A DNA stretch of 38,439 bases from Burkholderiales bacterium (GTDB lineage: Bacteria > Pseudomonadota > Gammaproteobacteria > Burkholderiales > SG8-39), in the NCBI GenBank assembly GCA_919902965.1, contig CAKKSJ010000395.1, positions 1 to 38,439 of the forward strand. Direction: 5' to 3'. A program made the position numbers and the translations under genes. Within the stretch, counting starts at the first letter, position 1, and every line of letters starts with the position of its first letter. Shown piece by piece: positions 24,661-34,301 of this stretch. The notes below the pieces were generated by a model. That model worked only from the letters and a program-made list of their open reading frames with translations, searched no databases and was not told the DNA's origin.

Positions 24661-24775
24661 TATCCCCTAGGCCCGCTACCTGAGGGCGTGACTCTGCTCC
24701 GCTAGCCGTTTCTGGGTTTGCCTTGCGCAAGTCGCAGGCAGATCGGGCGCATAACTTTTGGAAGGTCATCGCATC

Positions 24776-26560
24776 ATGCCGAAAATCAAGGGCGCAACGC
24801 TCATCTCGGAGTTCCTGGTAAAAGAAAAAATCCCGTATGTATTCGGCATTTGCGGCCACGGCAATATCGGCTTGCTGGACGGGCTCTATGCGGTTCGCGA
24901 CAAAATCAAGCTGGTCTCGCCGCGCCACGAGCAGGTTGCCGGCCATATGGCCGACGCTTATTTCCGGGTGAAACATCAGCCGGTCGCCACCCTGACTTCT
25001 ACCGGGCCGGGCTCCGCCAATCTGATCATGTCGATGGCAGTGGCGCAGACGGATTCCTCGGCGATTCTGGCGATCACGGCCAACGTGCCCACTTCGCAGT
25101 TCAACCGCGGCCCGTTTCAGGAACTCAACCGGCACAATCAGGCGGATTTCCCCAATGTGATCCGCCCGGTGGTGAAGCGCAGCTTTCAGCCGACCCGGGT
25201 GGACATGCTGCCCTTGGCACTGCGCCAGGCAGTGACCACCATGACCAGCGGGCGCCCCGGCCCGGTCAACGTGGACATTCCGTTCAACCTGTTTCAGGAG
25301 GAGGCCGAGGTCAAGCCGGAGCCCGAATGGGACGGTTTCAAACTGCGCCGCAGCGGCGGCTCGCCCGAGGACATCGCGAAAGCGCTGGACATGCTGCTCG
25401 CGGCGCAGCGCCCGGTGATATTCATCGGCCATGGGGTCACGCTGGCCGAAGCGGGCAAGGAACTGACCGAGTTCGCCCATGCGCTGCAAATCCCGGTGAT
25501 CAGTTCTCCCAACGGCATGGGCTGTATCGATATGCGCGATCCGCTGTCGCTCGGATTCATCGGCAGAAACGGTGCCTATCCGGCTAACCAGGCCGGCCGC
25601 CACACCGACCTGGTACTGAGCATAGGCGCGCGCTTTGACGACCGCTCTTCCTCGTCCTGGATGCCGGGCTATTCCTGGAACTTTCCGCAGTCCAAGCTCA
25701 TACACGTCGATGTCGATCACGCCGAAATCGGGCGCAATTACGCGCCCGATCTGGGCGTGCTCGCCGATGCGCGCATTTTCCTGCTGCAGCTTCTGGACGA
25801 ATTGTCGCGGCGCAAAGTGGACAAGTCAGGGCGGCTGCAACAGTGGCGCGCCGATATCGCCAAGTGGCGCGCCGAGTGGGAAGCCTACATCAAGCCCAGC
25901 TTCGAGATCCACGCCTCGCCGCTGCGGCCCGAGCGCATAGTCGCCGACTGCCGCGCCGTGCTGCCGGATGACGCGATCATCTCGCTGGATTCCGGCATCC
26001 ACCACAACTGGTTCATGCAGTTCTGGAACGCACGCCGTCCCCAGACCATGCTCAATACCTGGGGTTATTCCGGCATGGGCTTCGGTCCGAGTTCGATACT
26101 CGGCGCCAAACTCGCTGCACCCGAGCGCCCCTGTGTATCGATTTGCGGTGACGGCGGATTCACCATGGTGCCGCATGTGCTTTGCACCGCAGTGGAATAC
26201 GACATCCCCGCGGTCTGGGTGGTCTGGAACAATTTTTCCTGGGCCGCAATCCGCGATCTGCAATACGCCTATTTCGACGGGCGCGAGATCGGCACCGGTT
26301 TCTACCAGGGGCCGGAGAAGAAACCCTACAACCCCGATTTCGCCGCCTGGGCGCGCGCCGCCGGCGTGGAAGGTTTCACGGTGACCAAATCCGAGGATTT
26401 CAAGGGCGCACTGGCGCATGCGCTTGCACTGAACAAACCCTGCCTGATCGATGTGCATGTGGATGCCAACATCCGCCCGCCCGGCACCGGCGCCTGGGCC
26501 TTGCCGCCGATTCCGCACAAAGAGCCGATATTCGGCGCCAAGTTCATCCCGGAAAAATAG
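24776..26560 (+). CDS. Thiamine-diphosphate-dependent enzyme, acetolactate-synthase-like
   Basis: ATG 24776 follows GGAAGG and gives 594 residues in the usual three-domain order. The PYR domain has E52 in SPRHEQVAGHMADAY, the glutamate that activates thiamine diphosphate. The central domain includes PVIFIGHGVTLAEAGKELTE. The PP domain has the metal motif ICGDGGFTMVPHVLCTA from about residue 457, ending in VVWNN. Family members carboligate or decarboxylate 2-oxo acids. No small regulatory ALS subunit follows, so this is probably a catabolic ALS-like enzyme rather than the branched-chain biosynthetic one. A cupin gene follows after 12 bases. Confidence 0.87.
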   Translation: MPKIKGATLISEFLVKEKIPYVFGICGHGNIGLLDGLYAVRDKIKLVSPRHEQVAGHMADAYFRVKHQPVATLTSTGPGSANLIMSMAVAQTDSSAILAITANVPTSQFNRGPFQELNRHNQADFPNVIRPVVKRSFQPTRVDMLPLALRQAVTTMTSGRPGPVNVDIPFNLFQEEAEVKPEPEWDGFKLRRSGGSPEDIAKALDMLLAAQRPVIFIGHGVTLAEAGKELTEFAHALQIPVISSPNGMGCIDMRDPLSLGFIGRNGAYPANQAGRHTDLVLSIGARFDDRSSSSWMPGYSWNFPQSKLIHVDVDHAEIGRNYAPDLGVLADARIFLLQLLDELSRRKVDKSGRLQQWRADIAKWRAEWEAYIKPSFEIHASPLRPERIVADCRAVLPDDAIISLDSGIHHNWFMQFWNARRPQTMLNTWGYSGMGFGPSSILGAKLAAPERPCVSICGDGGFTMVPHVLCTAVEYDIPAVWVVWNNFSWAAIRDLQYAYFDGREIGTGFYQGPEKKPYNPDFAAWARAAGVEGFTVTKSEDFKGALAHALALNKPCLIDVHVDANIRPPGTGAWALPPIPHKEPIFGAKFIPEK

Positions 26561-26572
26561 GATAGAGGAAAC

Positions 26573-26950
26573 ATGAAGAAAACCAGCAATAAGCAAGCCG
26601 CGCTGATTCGCAACCTGGCCGAGGTGCCGTGGCAGGAATTCCCCGGCCATTTCGGCGGCGCGCTGTCCAAAGCCCTGGTGCGCCCGGAAACGGCGGGTTC
26701 CCGGCTGATCGACTATCGCATTTCCTGCTACCAGCCCATGGCGCATGTGGCACTGCATACGCACAAGGTGCAGGAACAGGTGTATCACGTGCTCGAAGGC
26801 GAGGGCATGATGGAAATGGACCACAAACGCCAGGTGGTGCGCAAGCACGACGTCATTTACATCCCGCCCGGCGTGGAACATTCGATTACCAACTCGGGTC
26901 TCTCCGACCTGACTTTCATCGTAGTGACTACTCCGGCGGAGGACGAGTAG
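26573..26950 (+). CDS. Cupin-domain protein
   Basis: This 125-residue protein starts 12 bases after the ThDP gene with GAGG upstream, so they form an operon. Motif 1 is HVALHTHKVQEQVYHVLEGEG and motif 2 is DVIYIPPGVEHSI, giving a complete metal site. It differs from the cupin at 23492. It may bind or rearrange the substrate or product of the ThDP enzyme; the reaction cannot be assigned. Confidence 0.86.
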   Translation: MKKTSNKQAALIRNLAEVPWQEFPGHFGGALSKALVRPETAGSRLIDYRISCYQPMAHVALHTHKVQEQVYHVLEGEGMMEMDHKRQVVRKHDVIYIPPGVEHSITNSGLSDLTFIVVTTPAEDE

Positions 26951-26968
26951 GGCCGGCAGGGCGAGGCC

Positions 26969-27892
26969 TCAGCCGAGCCGCAGGGTTTCGCCGATCGCCG
27001 GAACTCTCAGGGGAGCATCGGGGAGGTTCTCGCGCTTCCAGATTTCGCGCAGCAGCTCGGGCGGCTCGCGCAGATCCTCGTCGGTGAGCTTGAACGTGCC
27101 CCAGTGCATGGCGACGAAGCGCTCGGCGCCGAGTGCGGAGAATGCGCGCACGGCGTCGTCCGGATCCATGTGCTGGGAGCGCATGAACCAGCGCGGCGCA
27201 TAGGCGCCGATCGGCAGCATCGCCGCGTGGATTACGCCGCAGCGCGCGCCGATCTGCGCGTAGCCGTCGAACCAGGCGCTATCGCCGGAGTGGTAGACGC
27301 GCAGGCCGCCGCGTTCGATGACGTAGCCGCCCCACCAGCTGGCATTGGTATCCAGCAGCGTGCGGCGGCTCCAGTGCTCCGCCGGCACGAAGCTGAGGTT
27401 CAAGCCTTCGATTGCTTCCTGCTGCCACCACGCCATTTCGACCACCCGGCGCAAGCCCGCGCGCTCGAACCAGTGGCCGAGCCCGCGCGGGACTACGTAG
27501 ACCGGATCCGGTCCCAGCCGCTTGAGCGTGGGCACATCCATGTGGTCGCGGTGATTGTGCGTTACCAGCACCAGGTCGATTTTCGGTAGTGCGTTCCAGG
27601 CCAGGCCCGGCGCGACGTTGCGGGGAATGAAGCCGGCGATGGTCGGCGACATTACCGGGTCGATCAGCGCGTTCTTGCCGCCGAGCTGAATCAGGAAGGA
27701 GGCGTGTCCGATCCAGGTAAGCGCGTCCGCAGTGGATTTGCGCAGCGCACGGCCATCGTTGGCAATCACCGGCACAGATACACCCGTGCCCGGCGTGCGC
27801 GGGCGCTTTTCCTCGTGCCAGCCCGATTTCCATTGCAGAATCCTGGCAAGGCTGGAGTAGCGGGAACGGCCGTCGAGATTGGCGTAGCGCAT
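26969..27892 (-). CDS. Metallo-beta-lactamase-fold hydrolase, NAPE-PLD/UlaG-like
   Basis: This 307-residue protein carries WIGHASFLIQLGGKNALIDPV, the binuclear-metal motif LVTHNHRDHMD, then HSGDSAWFDGYAQIG and FVAMHWGTFKLTDEDL, which match the NAPE-PLD/UlaG type of L-ascorbate or phosphodiester hydrolases. No secretion signal is evident. It converges on the cupin gene with 18 bases between, so it is not in that operon. The natural substrate is unknown. Confidence 0.87.
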   Translation of the reverse strand: MRYANLDGRSRYSSLARILQWKSGWHEEKRPRTPGTGVSVPVIANDGRALRKSTADALTWIGHASFLIQLGGKNALIDPVMSPTIAGFIPRNVAPGLAWNALPKIDLVLVTHNHRDHMDVPTLKRLGPDPVYVVPRGLGHWFERAGLRRVVEMAWWQQEAIEGLNLSFVPAEHWSRRTLLDTNASWWGGYVIERGGLRVYHSGDSAWFDGYAQIGARCGVIHAAMLPIGAYAPRWFMRSQHMDPDDAVRAFSALGAERFVAMHWGTFKLTDEDLREPPELLREIWKRENLPDAPLRVPAIGETLRLG

Positions 27893-27963
27893 GGCTGCGG
27901 TTAGGTATTCCCTGCGTCTATCGCGTGCGGTTTGCCGTTACAAAATTCATTTTGCAATGGGTT

Positions 27964-29073
27964 TTAGTACATTCTGTGCCTGAATAACCAGGCCGCGATG
28001 GCCAGCGCCACCGCGCCTATCGATGCCATCGCCATGAACGGGAGTATCAGGAGATGGAAGGGCGTGCCCTCGAGAAAGACGCCGCGCAGGACCACCAGGA
28101 AATAGCGCAGGGGATTGAGCAGGGTCAGGTCTTGCACCAGGGGCGGCATGTTTGCGATCGGGGTCGCAAAGCCGGACAGGATGATGGCGGGCACCATGAA
28201 GAAGAAGGCGCCGAGCAATCCCTGCTGCTGGGTCACGGCGAGCGACGAAATCATCAGGCCCAGGCCGATAGCCGACAACAGAAACAGCGCGAGGCCAGTG
28301 TACAAAGTCAGCAGGCTGCCCAGCAGCGGGATCTTGAACCAGAATACCGCGACTGTGATGATCAGCGTCGCCTCGGCAATGCCGATCAGGAAACTCGGCA
28401 GGGCTTTGCCCAACAGGATTTCTCCGGGGCGCAGCGGCGTGACCAGCAATTGATCGAAAGTGCCCTGTTCGCGCTCCCGCGCGACCGACAGCGCCGTCAC
28501 CAGCATGGTGATGAGCAGGGTGAGCACGCCTACGATGCCGGGTATGAAAAACCAGCGGCTTTCCAGGTTGGGATTGAACCAGGCGCGCATTTCGATATGC
28601 GCCGGTGGCAGCCTGCCGCCGTGACGCGCGATCCATTCGGTGTTGAAACGTTTGACGATGGACTGCGCGTAGTTGACCGCCAGCTGCGCGGTATTCGAGT
28701 TGCGCCCGTCGACCAGGATCTGCACCGAAGCGGGGTGTCCGTTTTGCAGATCCGCACTGAAGCGCGCTCCGATGCGGATGACCATCAGCACGCGTTTGCT
28801 GTCTAGCATGGGCGCGATATCCTCGTCCCGCGCCAGGCGCGCCGCCTCGACGAAGCTGGGCGAGCCGCGAAATGCCGCTACCAGGTCGCGCGCGATCGTG
28901 CCGCGATCTTCGCTGAACACTGCAAATGGAACGTGTTTCAGATCGAAGGTCGCAGCGTAGCCGAACACGATCAACTGAATCAGCGGCGGCACGATGAGGA
29001 CCACGCGGCTGCGCTTGTCTTTGAGCAGCGTCAGGAACTCCTTGATCATCAGGGCGAGAATGCGCCGCCACAT
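27964..29073 (-). CDS. ABC-2 type transporter permease (second permease of efflux operon)
   Basis: This 369-residue permease has MIKEFLTLLKDKRSRVVLIVPPLIQ with the first helix, a large periplasmic domain (about residues 45-170), then five helices including WFFIPGIVGVLTLLITMLVTAL and the coupling motif EREQGTFDQLLVTPLRPGEILLGK. It is the YhhJ-like last gene of an operon HlyD, double ATPase, permease, permease on the minus strand. It starts 6 bases after the preceding permease frame ends. It is full length and intact; whether it works alone with the frameshifted partner is uncertain. Confidence 0.9.
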   Translation of the reverse strand: MWRRILALMIKEFLTLLKDKRSRVVLIVPPLIQLIVFGYAATFDLKHVPFAVFSEDRGTIARDLVAAFRGSPSFVEAARLARDEDIAPMLDSKRVLMVIRIGARFSADLQNGHPASVQILVDGRNSNTAQLAVNYAQSIVKRFNTEWIARHGGRLPPAHIEMRAWFNPNLESRWFFIPGIVGVLTLLITMLVTALSVAREREQGTFDQLLVTPLRPGEILLGKALPSFLIGIAEATLIITVAVFWFKIPLLGSLLTLYTGLALFLLSAIGLGLMISSLAVTQQQGLLGAFFFMVPAIILSGFATPIANMPPLVQDLTLLNPLRYFLVVLRGVFLEGTPFHLLILPFMAMASIGAVALAIAAWLFRHRMY

Positions 29074-29079
29074 GAAGCA

Positions 29080-30230
29080 TTACTCCAGGCGTTTGCGGGA
29101 TTTGAGCCGTGTCAGGCCGAGAAAGACCGCAGCCAGCACGGCCAGGGCGAGCATATTCGGCAGTACCACGCTCCAGGTGTTGCCGGCGAGAAACACCGTT
29201 TGCAGGATGGCCACGTAATAGCGGGCGGCAATGACATGGGTGATGGTCTGGACGATGCCGGGCATGCTGCCGATATCAAAAATGAATCCGGACAGCAGGA
29301 ACGCGGGCAGGAAGGTCGTGATGATGGCGATCTGCCCGGCGACGAACTGGTTCTTGGCAAGGTGGATATGAACAGGCCCATGCCCAGTGCGGTTAACAGA
29401 AACAGCGCCGATGCGCCGAACAGCAGCCAGAGCGATCCGCGCAGGGGAACCCCGAACAGCCAGATTGCCATGGCCACGGACAGCGCCAGCCCCCCCATGC
29501 CCAGAATGAAGTAGGGAATCAGTTTGCCCAGGATGACTTCGCTCATGCTCACCGGGGTCACCATGAGCGCTTCCATGGTGCCGCGCTCCCATTCCCGCGC
29601 CATCACCATCGCCGTGAGCAGGGCGCCGATCAGTGTCATGATGATCGCGACCAGACCGGGAACCAGAAAATTGCGGCTGCGCAGCTCGCTGTTGTACCAG
29701 ACGCGCTGCTCTATCTGCACCGGCATCGCCAGGGACTGGCCGCGCGCCAGGGCGATATGCGCGAGCCACCTGCCCCACACGCCCTCGACATAGCCTGCAA
29801 CGATTCTGGCGGTGTTGGCGTCGACACCGTTCACGATCAACTGGATAGTCGCGCCCTGCGCGCCGCGCAGATTGCGCGCGAAATCCTGCCGCAGCACGAC
29901 GACGGCGTTCACGCGGCCGGCCATCATTGCCGCTTCAGCGGCACGGGTGGTCGGGAACCGCGTGGGCAGGAAGTAGCGGGATTCCTGGAAGGCGGCGGTG
30001 AAACTGGCGCTATCCGCGCTCGGCTGTTCCACCACCAGGGCCAGCGGTATCGACTCGGAGTCCAGGGATACGCCATAGCCGAACAGCAGCAGCAGCACCA
30101 AGGGCATCAGAAAGGCGATAGCAATACTGCTCGGGTCGCGGAATATCTGCAGGAACTCCTTGCGCATCAAACCGCGCAGGCGCATGCCGGCGCTTCCGCG
30201 CGCGGCAGGAGCGCCGCCGCGCTGATTCAT
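29080..30230 (-). pseudogene. ABC-2 type transporter permease with a one-base frameshift
   Basis: ATG 30230 overlaps the ATPase stop (ATGA). The frame encodes LMRKEFLQIFRDPSSIAIAFLMP, a periplasmic domain, EWERGTMEALMVTPVSMSEVILGK and LTALGMGLFISTL. At about 29358-29365 the reading frame shifts: the correct continuation AKNQFVAGQIAIITTF, FLLSGFIFDIGSMPG to KSRKRLE is in another frame and ends at 29080. The length of 1151 bases is one short of a multiple of three, consistent with loss of one C (minus strand) in CCACC(C)TTGCC. A homopolymer sequencing error would look the same. Intact, it would be about 383 residues. Confidence 0.87.
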
Positions 30231-32047
30231 GATCGGTCCTCTGCCTGGGTGCCGGCTTCTATCAGTCCGATGAAGGCGTCTTCCATGGTCGGATCGGGCA
30301 GGGTCTGCGTGCGCGCGCGCTGCTTGATGGCGCTCGGCGACCCGATGGTCAGGATTTCGCCTGTCGCCATGATGGCGATGCGGTCGCAATATTCGGCTTC
30401 TTCCATGAAATGGGTGGTCACCATGACGGTGACGCCCAGTTCGGCGAGCGCATTGATGCGTTGCCAGAACTCGCGGCGGGCGAGCGGGTCCACACCGGAG
30501 GTCGGTTCATCCAGGAACAGGATATCCGGCTCATGCATCAAGGCACAGGCCAATGCCAGGCGCTGCTTGTAGCCCAGGGAAAGATCGCCGCTGGCAGAGT
30601 CCGCCAGCGGCGCCAGGGCGAACTCCGCCAATGCCCAGCGCACGCGCGCATCGGCCCGGCCGCGCGCCAAACCGTAGGTGCTGCTGAAGAAGTGCAGGTT
30701 CTGCATTACGCTGAGCTGGGCATACAGGGAAAATTTCTGCGACATGTAGCCGATGCGTGCACGCGCCGCGGCGGGCGCATGCCGCAGATCGACTCCGGCA
30801 ACGCGCAGGCTGCCGCCGCTGGGCGGCAGCAGGCCGCACAACATGCGGAAAGTGGTGGTCTTGCCGGCGCCATTGGCGCCGAGCAGACCGAACACCTCGC
30901 CGCGGGAGACGGCGAAGCTGACGCCTTTGACGGCGCGAAAATCACCGAAACGCCGCTCCAGTTGCGCCACTTCGATTACGGCATCGCCATCTGCCGCCTT
31001 TGCGCGGGCCGGCGGCGCTTCCGGTTTCGCAGTCCGTGACGGCGCGGCGCTGTCCGCATGCGTTCGTGCCTTCAGCAGCGCGATGAAGCTATCCTCGTAG
31101 CGCGGCGGCACTTCAGTCAAGGAAATGTCGGCCAGGCCCGGTAGCATGGTCGCCAGGTTAGGGCGCGTCGCGTCTACGGTCACGAGACGTACATGCTCGC
31201 CCTGGATCAAGGCGTCCAGAACGCCTGGAACCCGTGCTAAATACGCCTGCAGCGATCGCTTGGATAGTTGGGCGGCGCCGACGGCAAATGTTCTGCCTTG
31301 CATGCGCTCGCGCAGGCGTTTCGGATCGCCCTGGTCCAGACGCTGACCGTCATGCAGCAGAACCACCTCGTCGCAACGTTCTGCCTCGTCCAGGTAAGCG
31401 GTGCTTAACAGCACGGTGGTGTTTTCATTGCGTACCAGGCGCTTGACGATGGCCCATAGTTCGCGCCGCGACAGCGGGTCGACGCCCACGGTCGGTTCGT
31501 CCAGCAGCAGCAGGGCGGGCTGGCGCAACAGAGTGCAGGCCAGCCCCAATTTCTGTTTCATGCCGCCGGAGAGTTGCCCGGCGAGGCGCCGGGTAAATGC
31601 GGCCAGCCCGGCCATCTGCAGCAACTCGTGGTAGCGCCCGGCACGATCGGTTTGAGCGACGCCTTGCAGGTCGGCGTACAAATCGAGGTTCTCCTGCACC
31701 GTCAGGTCTTCGTACAGGCCGAAGCGCTGCGGCATGTAACCGATGCTGGCCTGCACCTGCAGTGACTGGGCCGTGGCATTCTTGCCCAGTACGCTGATGC
31801 TGCCGCTGTCGGGGACCAGCAGCCCTGCGGCAAGGCGCATGAGCGTCGTCTTGCCCGCGCTGTCCGGTCCGATGAGGCCGGTGACCGTGCCGTGGCGAAC
31901 GCTGAAGCTCAGCTTGTCCAGCGCCTGAACCAGGCGCCCGTCGGTGCGAAACGCCTTGGAGACCGCGTCGATTTCGAGCGCGATAGCGTCCCCCGGACTC
32001 GCCGGAACCTGCTGGCTCGTCTGGAGCGCGGCGGCCGCTGGCGGCAT
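30227..32047 (-). CDS. Fused double ABC ATPase of an efflux transporter (RbbA/YhiH-like amino part)
   Basis: The 606-residue protein starts at an ATG overlapping the HlyD stop. Domain 1 has Walker A GPDSAGKTTLMRLAAG, signature LSGGMKQKLGLACTL and Walker B LLLDEPTVGVDPLSRREL. Domain 2, from about residue 350, has GANGAGKTTTFRMLCG, the variant signature LSLGYKQRLALACAL and ILFLDEPTSGVDPLARREF. It lacks the attached membrane domain of E. coli RbbA; here permeases are separate genes. With HlyD and ABC-2 permeases it forms a tripartite-like exporter for drugs or other hydrophobic compounds. Confidence 0.92.
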   Translation of the reverse strand: MPPAAAALQTSQQVPASPGDAIALEIDAVSKAFRTDGRLVQALDKLSFSVRHGTVTGLIGPDSAGKTTLMRLAAGLLVPDSGSISVLGKNATAQSLQVQASIGYMPQRFGLYEDLTVQENLDLYADLQGVAQTDRAGRYHELLQMAGLAAFTRRLAGQLSGGMKQKLGLACTLLRQPALLLLDEPTVGVDPLSRRELWAIVKRLVRNENTTVLLSTAYLDEAERCDEVVLLHDGQRLDQGDPKRLRERMQGRTFAVGAAQLSKRSLQAYLARVPGVLDALIQGEHVRLVTVDATRPNLATMLPGLADISLTEVPPRYEDSFIALLKARTHADSAAPSRTAKPEAPPARAKAADGDAVIEVAQLERRFGDFRAVKGVSFAVSRGEVFGLLGANGAGKTTTFRMLCGLLPPSGGSLRVAGVDLRHAPAAARARIGYMSQKFSLYAQLSVMQNLHFFSSTYGLARGRADARVRWALAEFALAPLADSASGDLSLGYKQRLALACALMHEPDILFLDEPTSGVDPLARREFWQRINALAELGVTVMVTTHFMEEAEYCDRIAIMATGEILTIGSPSAIKQRARTQTLPDPTMEDAFIGLIEAGTQAEDRS

Positions 32048-33084
32048 CAGGGGGTCTGGCAGGGGGGCAATCCTGCTTCGGCGGATTGCGGCTGATCCAG
32101 CGCTATCGTCACCGTGGCGGGCATGCCGAGGCGTAGTTCATTCTGTGGGTTGCATACGTAGACGCGCACCTGATAAACGAGATTGGACCGGACTTCCGTC
32201 GTTTCCACCGATTTCGGGGTGAATTCGGCGCTCGGGGAAATGTAGCCCAGCCAGGCGCGGTAGCGCTTGCCCGGATAACTGTCCGTGCTTACCGCCGCGC
32301 GCATGCCTTGATGTATTTTGCCCAGATCCGTTCCCTGCACGTAAGCGCGTATCCAGACCGGATCGCTCAGGGCCAGGGTATACACCGCAAGCTGGGGGGA
32401 AGCCATGTCGCCCGGCTCGAGCATCCGGTTCTGGATGACACCATCGGCCGGCGCATACAGCGAGTAATCGGCCAGTTGTCTGCGCGCCAGGGCGAGCGTC
32501 GCCTCGCCCGCATCGCGCGTGGCGCTGGCGGCGGCGACATCCTCCTTGCGCGGACCCAATTCGGCAAGCCGGCGCGTCGCCTGCGCAGCTTGGTAGCGAG
32601 CCCGGGCAGCATCCGCCGCGGCCTTGGCATTGTCCGCCTGCTGCTGGGCGACGAACTTGCGCGCGACGAGTTCCTTGAGCCGGCGATAAGTCCGCTCGGC
32701 GTTGTCGGCGTCGATCCCGGCCGCCTCGGCGTCTGCGCGCGCTTTGAGTATTTCCTCCGGCCGGTTTCCCGCCTTGAGGCGCGCGAGGACTTGCCGCTGC
32801 GCCGCCAACTGCGCTTCCAGCGCGCTGGCATTGTGCTGCAGGCGGCTGGTATCGAGGCTGGCAAGGAGCTGGCCGCGGCGCACGCGATCCCCCTCTGTGA
32901 CCAGCATGCGCTCAATTCGATCCGACCCGTTGAATGCCAGCTGAACCTGCCTGATGTCCACGTTGCCATAGAGCGTTAGCGTCGTAGCAGGTGCCAGATC
33001 ATCTTGTGCGCGTTGCCGATAGAGTACGCCGGCGGCGCCGAGCACGATCAGCGCAAGGAGCGCAAGGAGTATCCTGCGTTTCAT
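32047..33084 (-). CDS. HlyD-family membrane-fusion (periplasmic adaptor) protein
   Basis: This 345-residue protein has an amino-terminal membrane anchor (RRILLALLALIVLGAAGVLY), then a lipoyl half-motif NVDIRQVQLAF and VTEGDRVRRGQLLASLD. A long alanine-rich coiled coil follows (about residues 83-200), then YAPADGVIQNRMLEPGDM and a beta-barrel domain. It links the inner-membrane ABC exporter to an outer-membrane channel. It is the first gene of the four-gene efflux operon; the start of the next gene overlaps its stop. No outer-membrane factor gene is in the window. Confidence 0.92.
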   Translation of the reverse strand: MKRRILLALLALIVLGAAGVLYRQRAQDDLAPATTLTLYGNVDIRQVQLAFNGSDRIERMLVTEGDRVRRGQLLASLDTSRLQHNASALEAQLAAQRQVLARLKAGNRPEEILKARADAEAAGIDADNAERTYRRLKELVARKFVAQQQADNAKAAADAARARYQAAQATRRLAELGPRKEDVAAASATRDAGEATLALARRQLADYSLYAPADGVIQNRMLEPGDMASPQLAVYTLALSDPVWIRAYVQGTDLGKIHQGMRAAVSTDSYPGKRYRAWLGYISPSAEFTPKSVETTEVRSNLVYQVRVYVCNPQNELRLGMPATVTIALDQPQSAEAGLPPCQTP

Positions 33085-33251
33085 CCGGCCTCGTTCATTT
33101 CAAACCATGCAATTCGAACGCCTTGAAGCCCAGACTATCTCACTTTTTTTCCGATTTTGCACAAACCCGATACTGGTGGAACTACAGTCGGAACTGCCGG
33201 CGCAGCGTCCAGGTCGCGCCCCGGCTTGCGGGGGCGGCGGGTGGGCCAGCC

Positions 33252-33908
33252 TCAGCCGAACAGGCCACCGACGCGCGTCCCGGCGATGCGATTGACAGCG
33301 AGCAGGCTCAGCGCGCAGACCACGATCAGGATCACACCCAGCGCGGCCGCCTGGCTGTGCGAGCCGGCGATATAGAAGGTGAAAATGCCGAACGGGATCA
33401 TTTCCCAGCCGCCCAGCGTGAGAAAGATCGTCGCCGACGCTTCCTGGATCGACATGATGAAGGAAAACAGCGCGCCGACCAGGATGCCTTTCCATACTAG
33501 CGGCACGGTAATGTCGCGGAAGGTGCGCAGTTTGGTCGCGCCGACATTGGCGGCGGCCTCCTCCATCGACGGGTGCACCAGGAGCAGCGAGGAATAGCTG
33601 CCGCGCACGGTGTAGGGCAGCCGGCGCACCGCAAGGACCAGCGGCAGGATGATCCACAATCCGGTCAGTGGCGCGTCGATGAAAGGCAGCGGAAAGTTGA
33701 ACGCGCGGATGTAGGCGATGCCGATGGCGGTTCCCGGGATCGCCAGGATCAGCGTGGTGAGCGCGTCCATGGTATTGCGCCCGGGCGCGTGGGTCCGCGT
33801 CATGATCCACGCCATCGGCACACCGATGAGCAGGCACAGTATCAGCGCGAGTCCGGAGTACAGGAAGGAGTTGATGATGAACTTCGGCGTCTCGATGCTC
33901 GGGCACAC
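33252..33908 (-). pseudogene. Iron(III)-type ABC permease (FbpB-like), carboxyl half only
   Basis: The 218-residue frame from GTG 33908 matches the second half of FbpB/ThiP-type permeases: IINSFLYSGLALILCLLIGVP, LAIPGTAIGIAYIRAF, the coupling loop MEEAAANVGATKLRTFRDITVPL and SIQEASATIFLTLGGWEMIPF. Intact proteins have about 550 residues in two homologous halves; the first half and the lead-in to this one are missing. The DNA just upstream encodes nothing permease-like. It is most likely a truncated relic. A single-half permease is possible but lacks its usual first helix. Confidence 0.72.
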
Positions 33909-34008
33909 CCACCTTCGGCCGAGGAGCGGGTCATCATGCCCGTGCGCTTGCCAGTCTGCAGCGGGGTCTCCGAAGGATTCCGCGCATCGCTGGTGCCGCT
34001 GGACGAAA

Positions 34009-34131
34009 TTATGCCACCGGCTTCACCGCCAGCCGGTCAATCTCCACCAGCGTATGTACCGCGTCATGACCATGGCTTGCCAGCATCCCGCATAAGCTGC
34101 GCGGGAGAAGGGCATCCACGATGAATTTCAT
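34009..34131 (-). pseudogene. DUF5615 PIN-like toxin, truncated
   Basis: ATG 34131 overlaps the DUF433 stop. The frame reads MKFIVDALLPRSLCGMLASH then GHDAVHTL, the typical head of DUF5615 PIN-like toxins, with the first metal-binding aspartate D6. After 28 recognisable residues it runs into unrelated sequence and a stop at codon 41. The intact family has about 100-120 residues, so the toxin is inactive. Confidence 0.7.
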
Positions 34132-34301
34132 GCGTGTGTCAGATGAACGCTCCTGGCTGCCAGCAGTCTGCGTGCGTACTCATGACAAGCGAGGATGTCC
34201 TCCCGCTCCAGCTCAGGAAACTCGGCCAGCAGATTGTCGGCCGTGTCCCCGCCCGCCAGGTATTCCAGAATGGTCTCTACCGGATAGCGCAGGCGCGTGA
34301 C
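34128..34301 (-). pseudogene. DUF433 antitoxin, 5'-broken
   Basis: The minus strand encodes LRYPVETILEYLAGG, DNLLAEFPELEREDILACHE, then YARRLLAARS, the helical core of DUF433 antitoxins, and ends in ATGA with the toxin start. Upstream in frame there is no ATG, GTG or TTG before a TGA, and the usual GKPCIRG segment is absent. The head of the gene has been lost. DUF433 and DUF5615 normally form a toxin-antitoxin pair, and both are damaged here. Confidence 0.68.

Noticed and set aside
24593..25720. Long minus-strand open frame opposite the ThDP gene
   Set aside because: It is antisense to a well-supported enzyme, rich in His/Arg as expected for a shadow of GC-rich coding DNA, and has no family features.
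28054..28806. 250-codon plus-strand frame opposite the ABC-2 permease
   Set aside because: Its glutamine/arginine-rich sequence is the complement of membrane-helix codons on the real strand.
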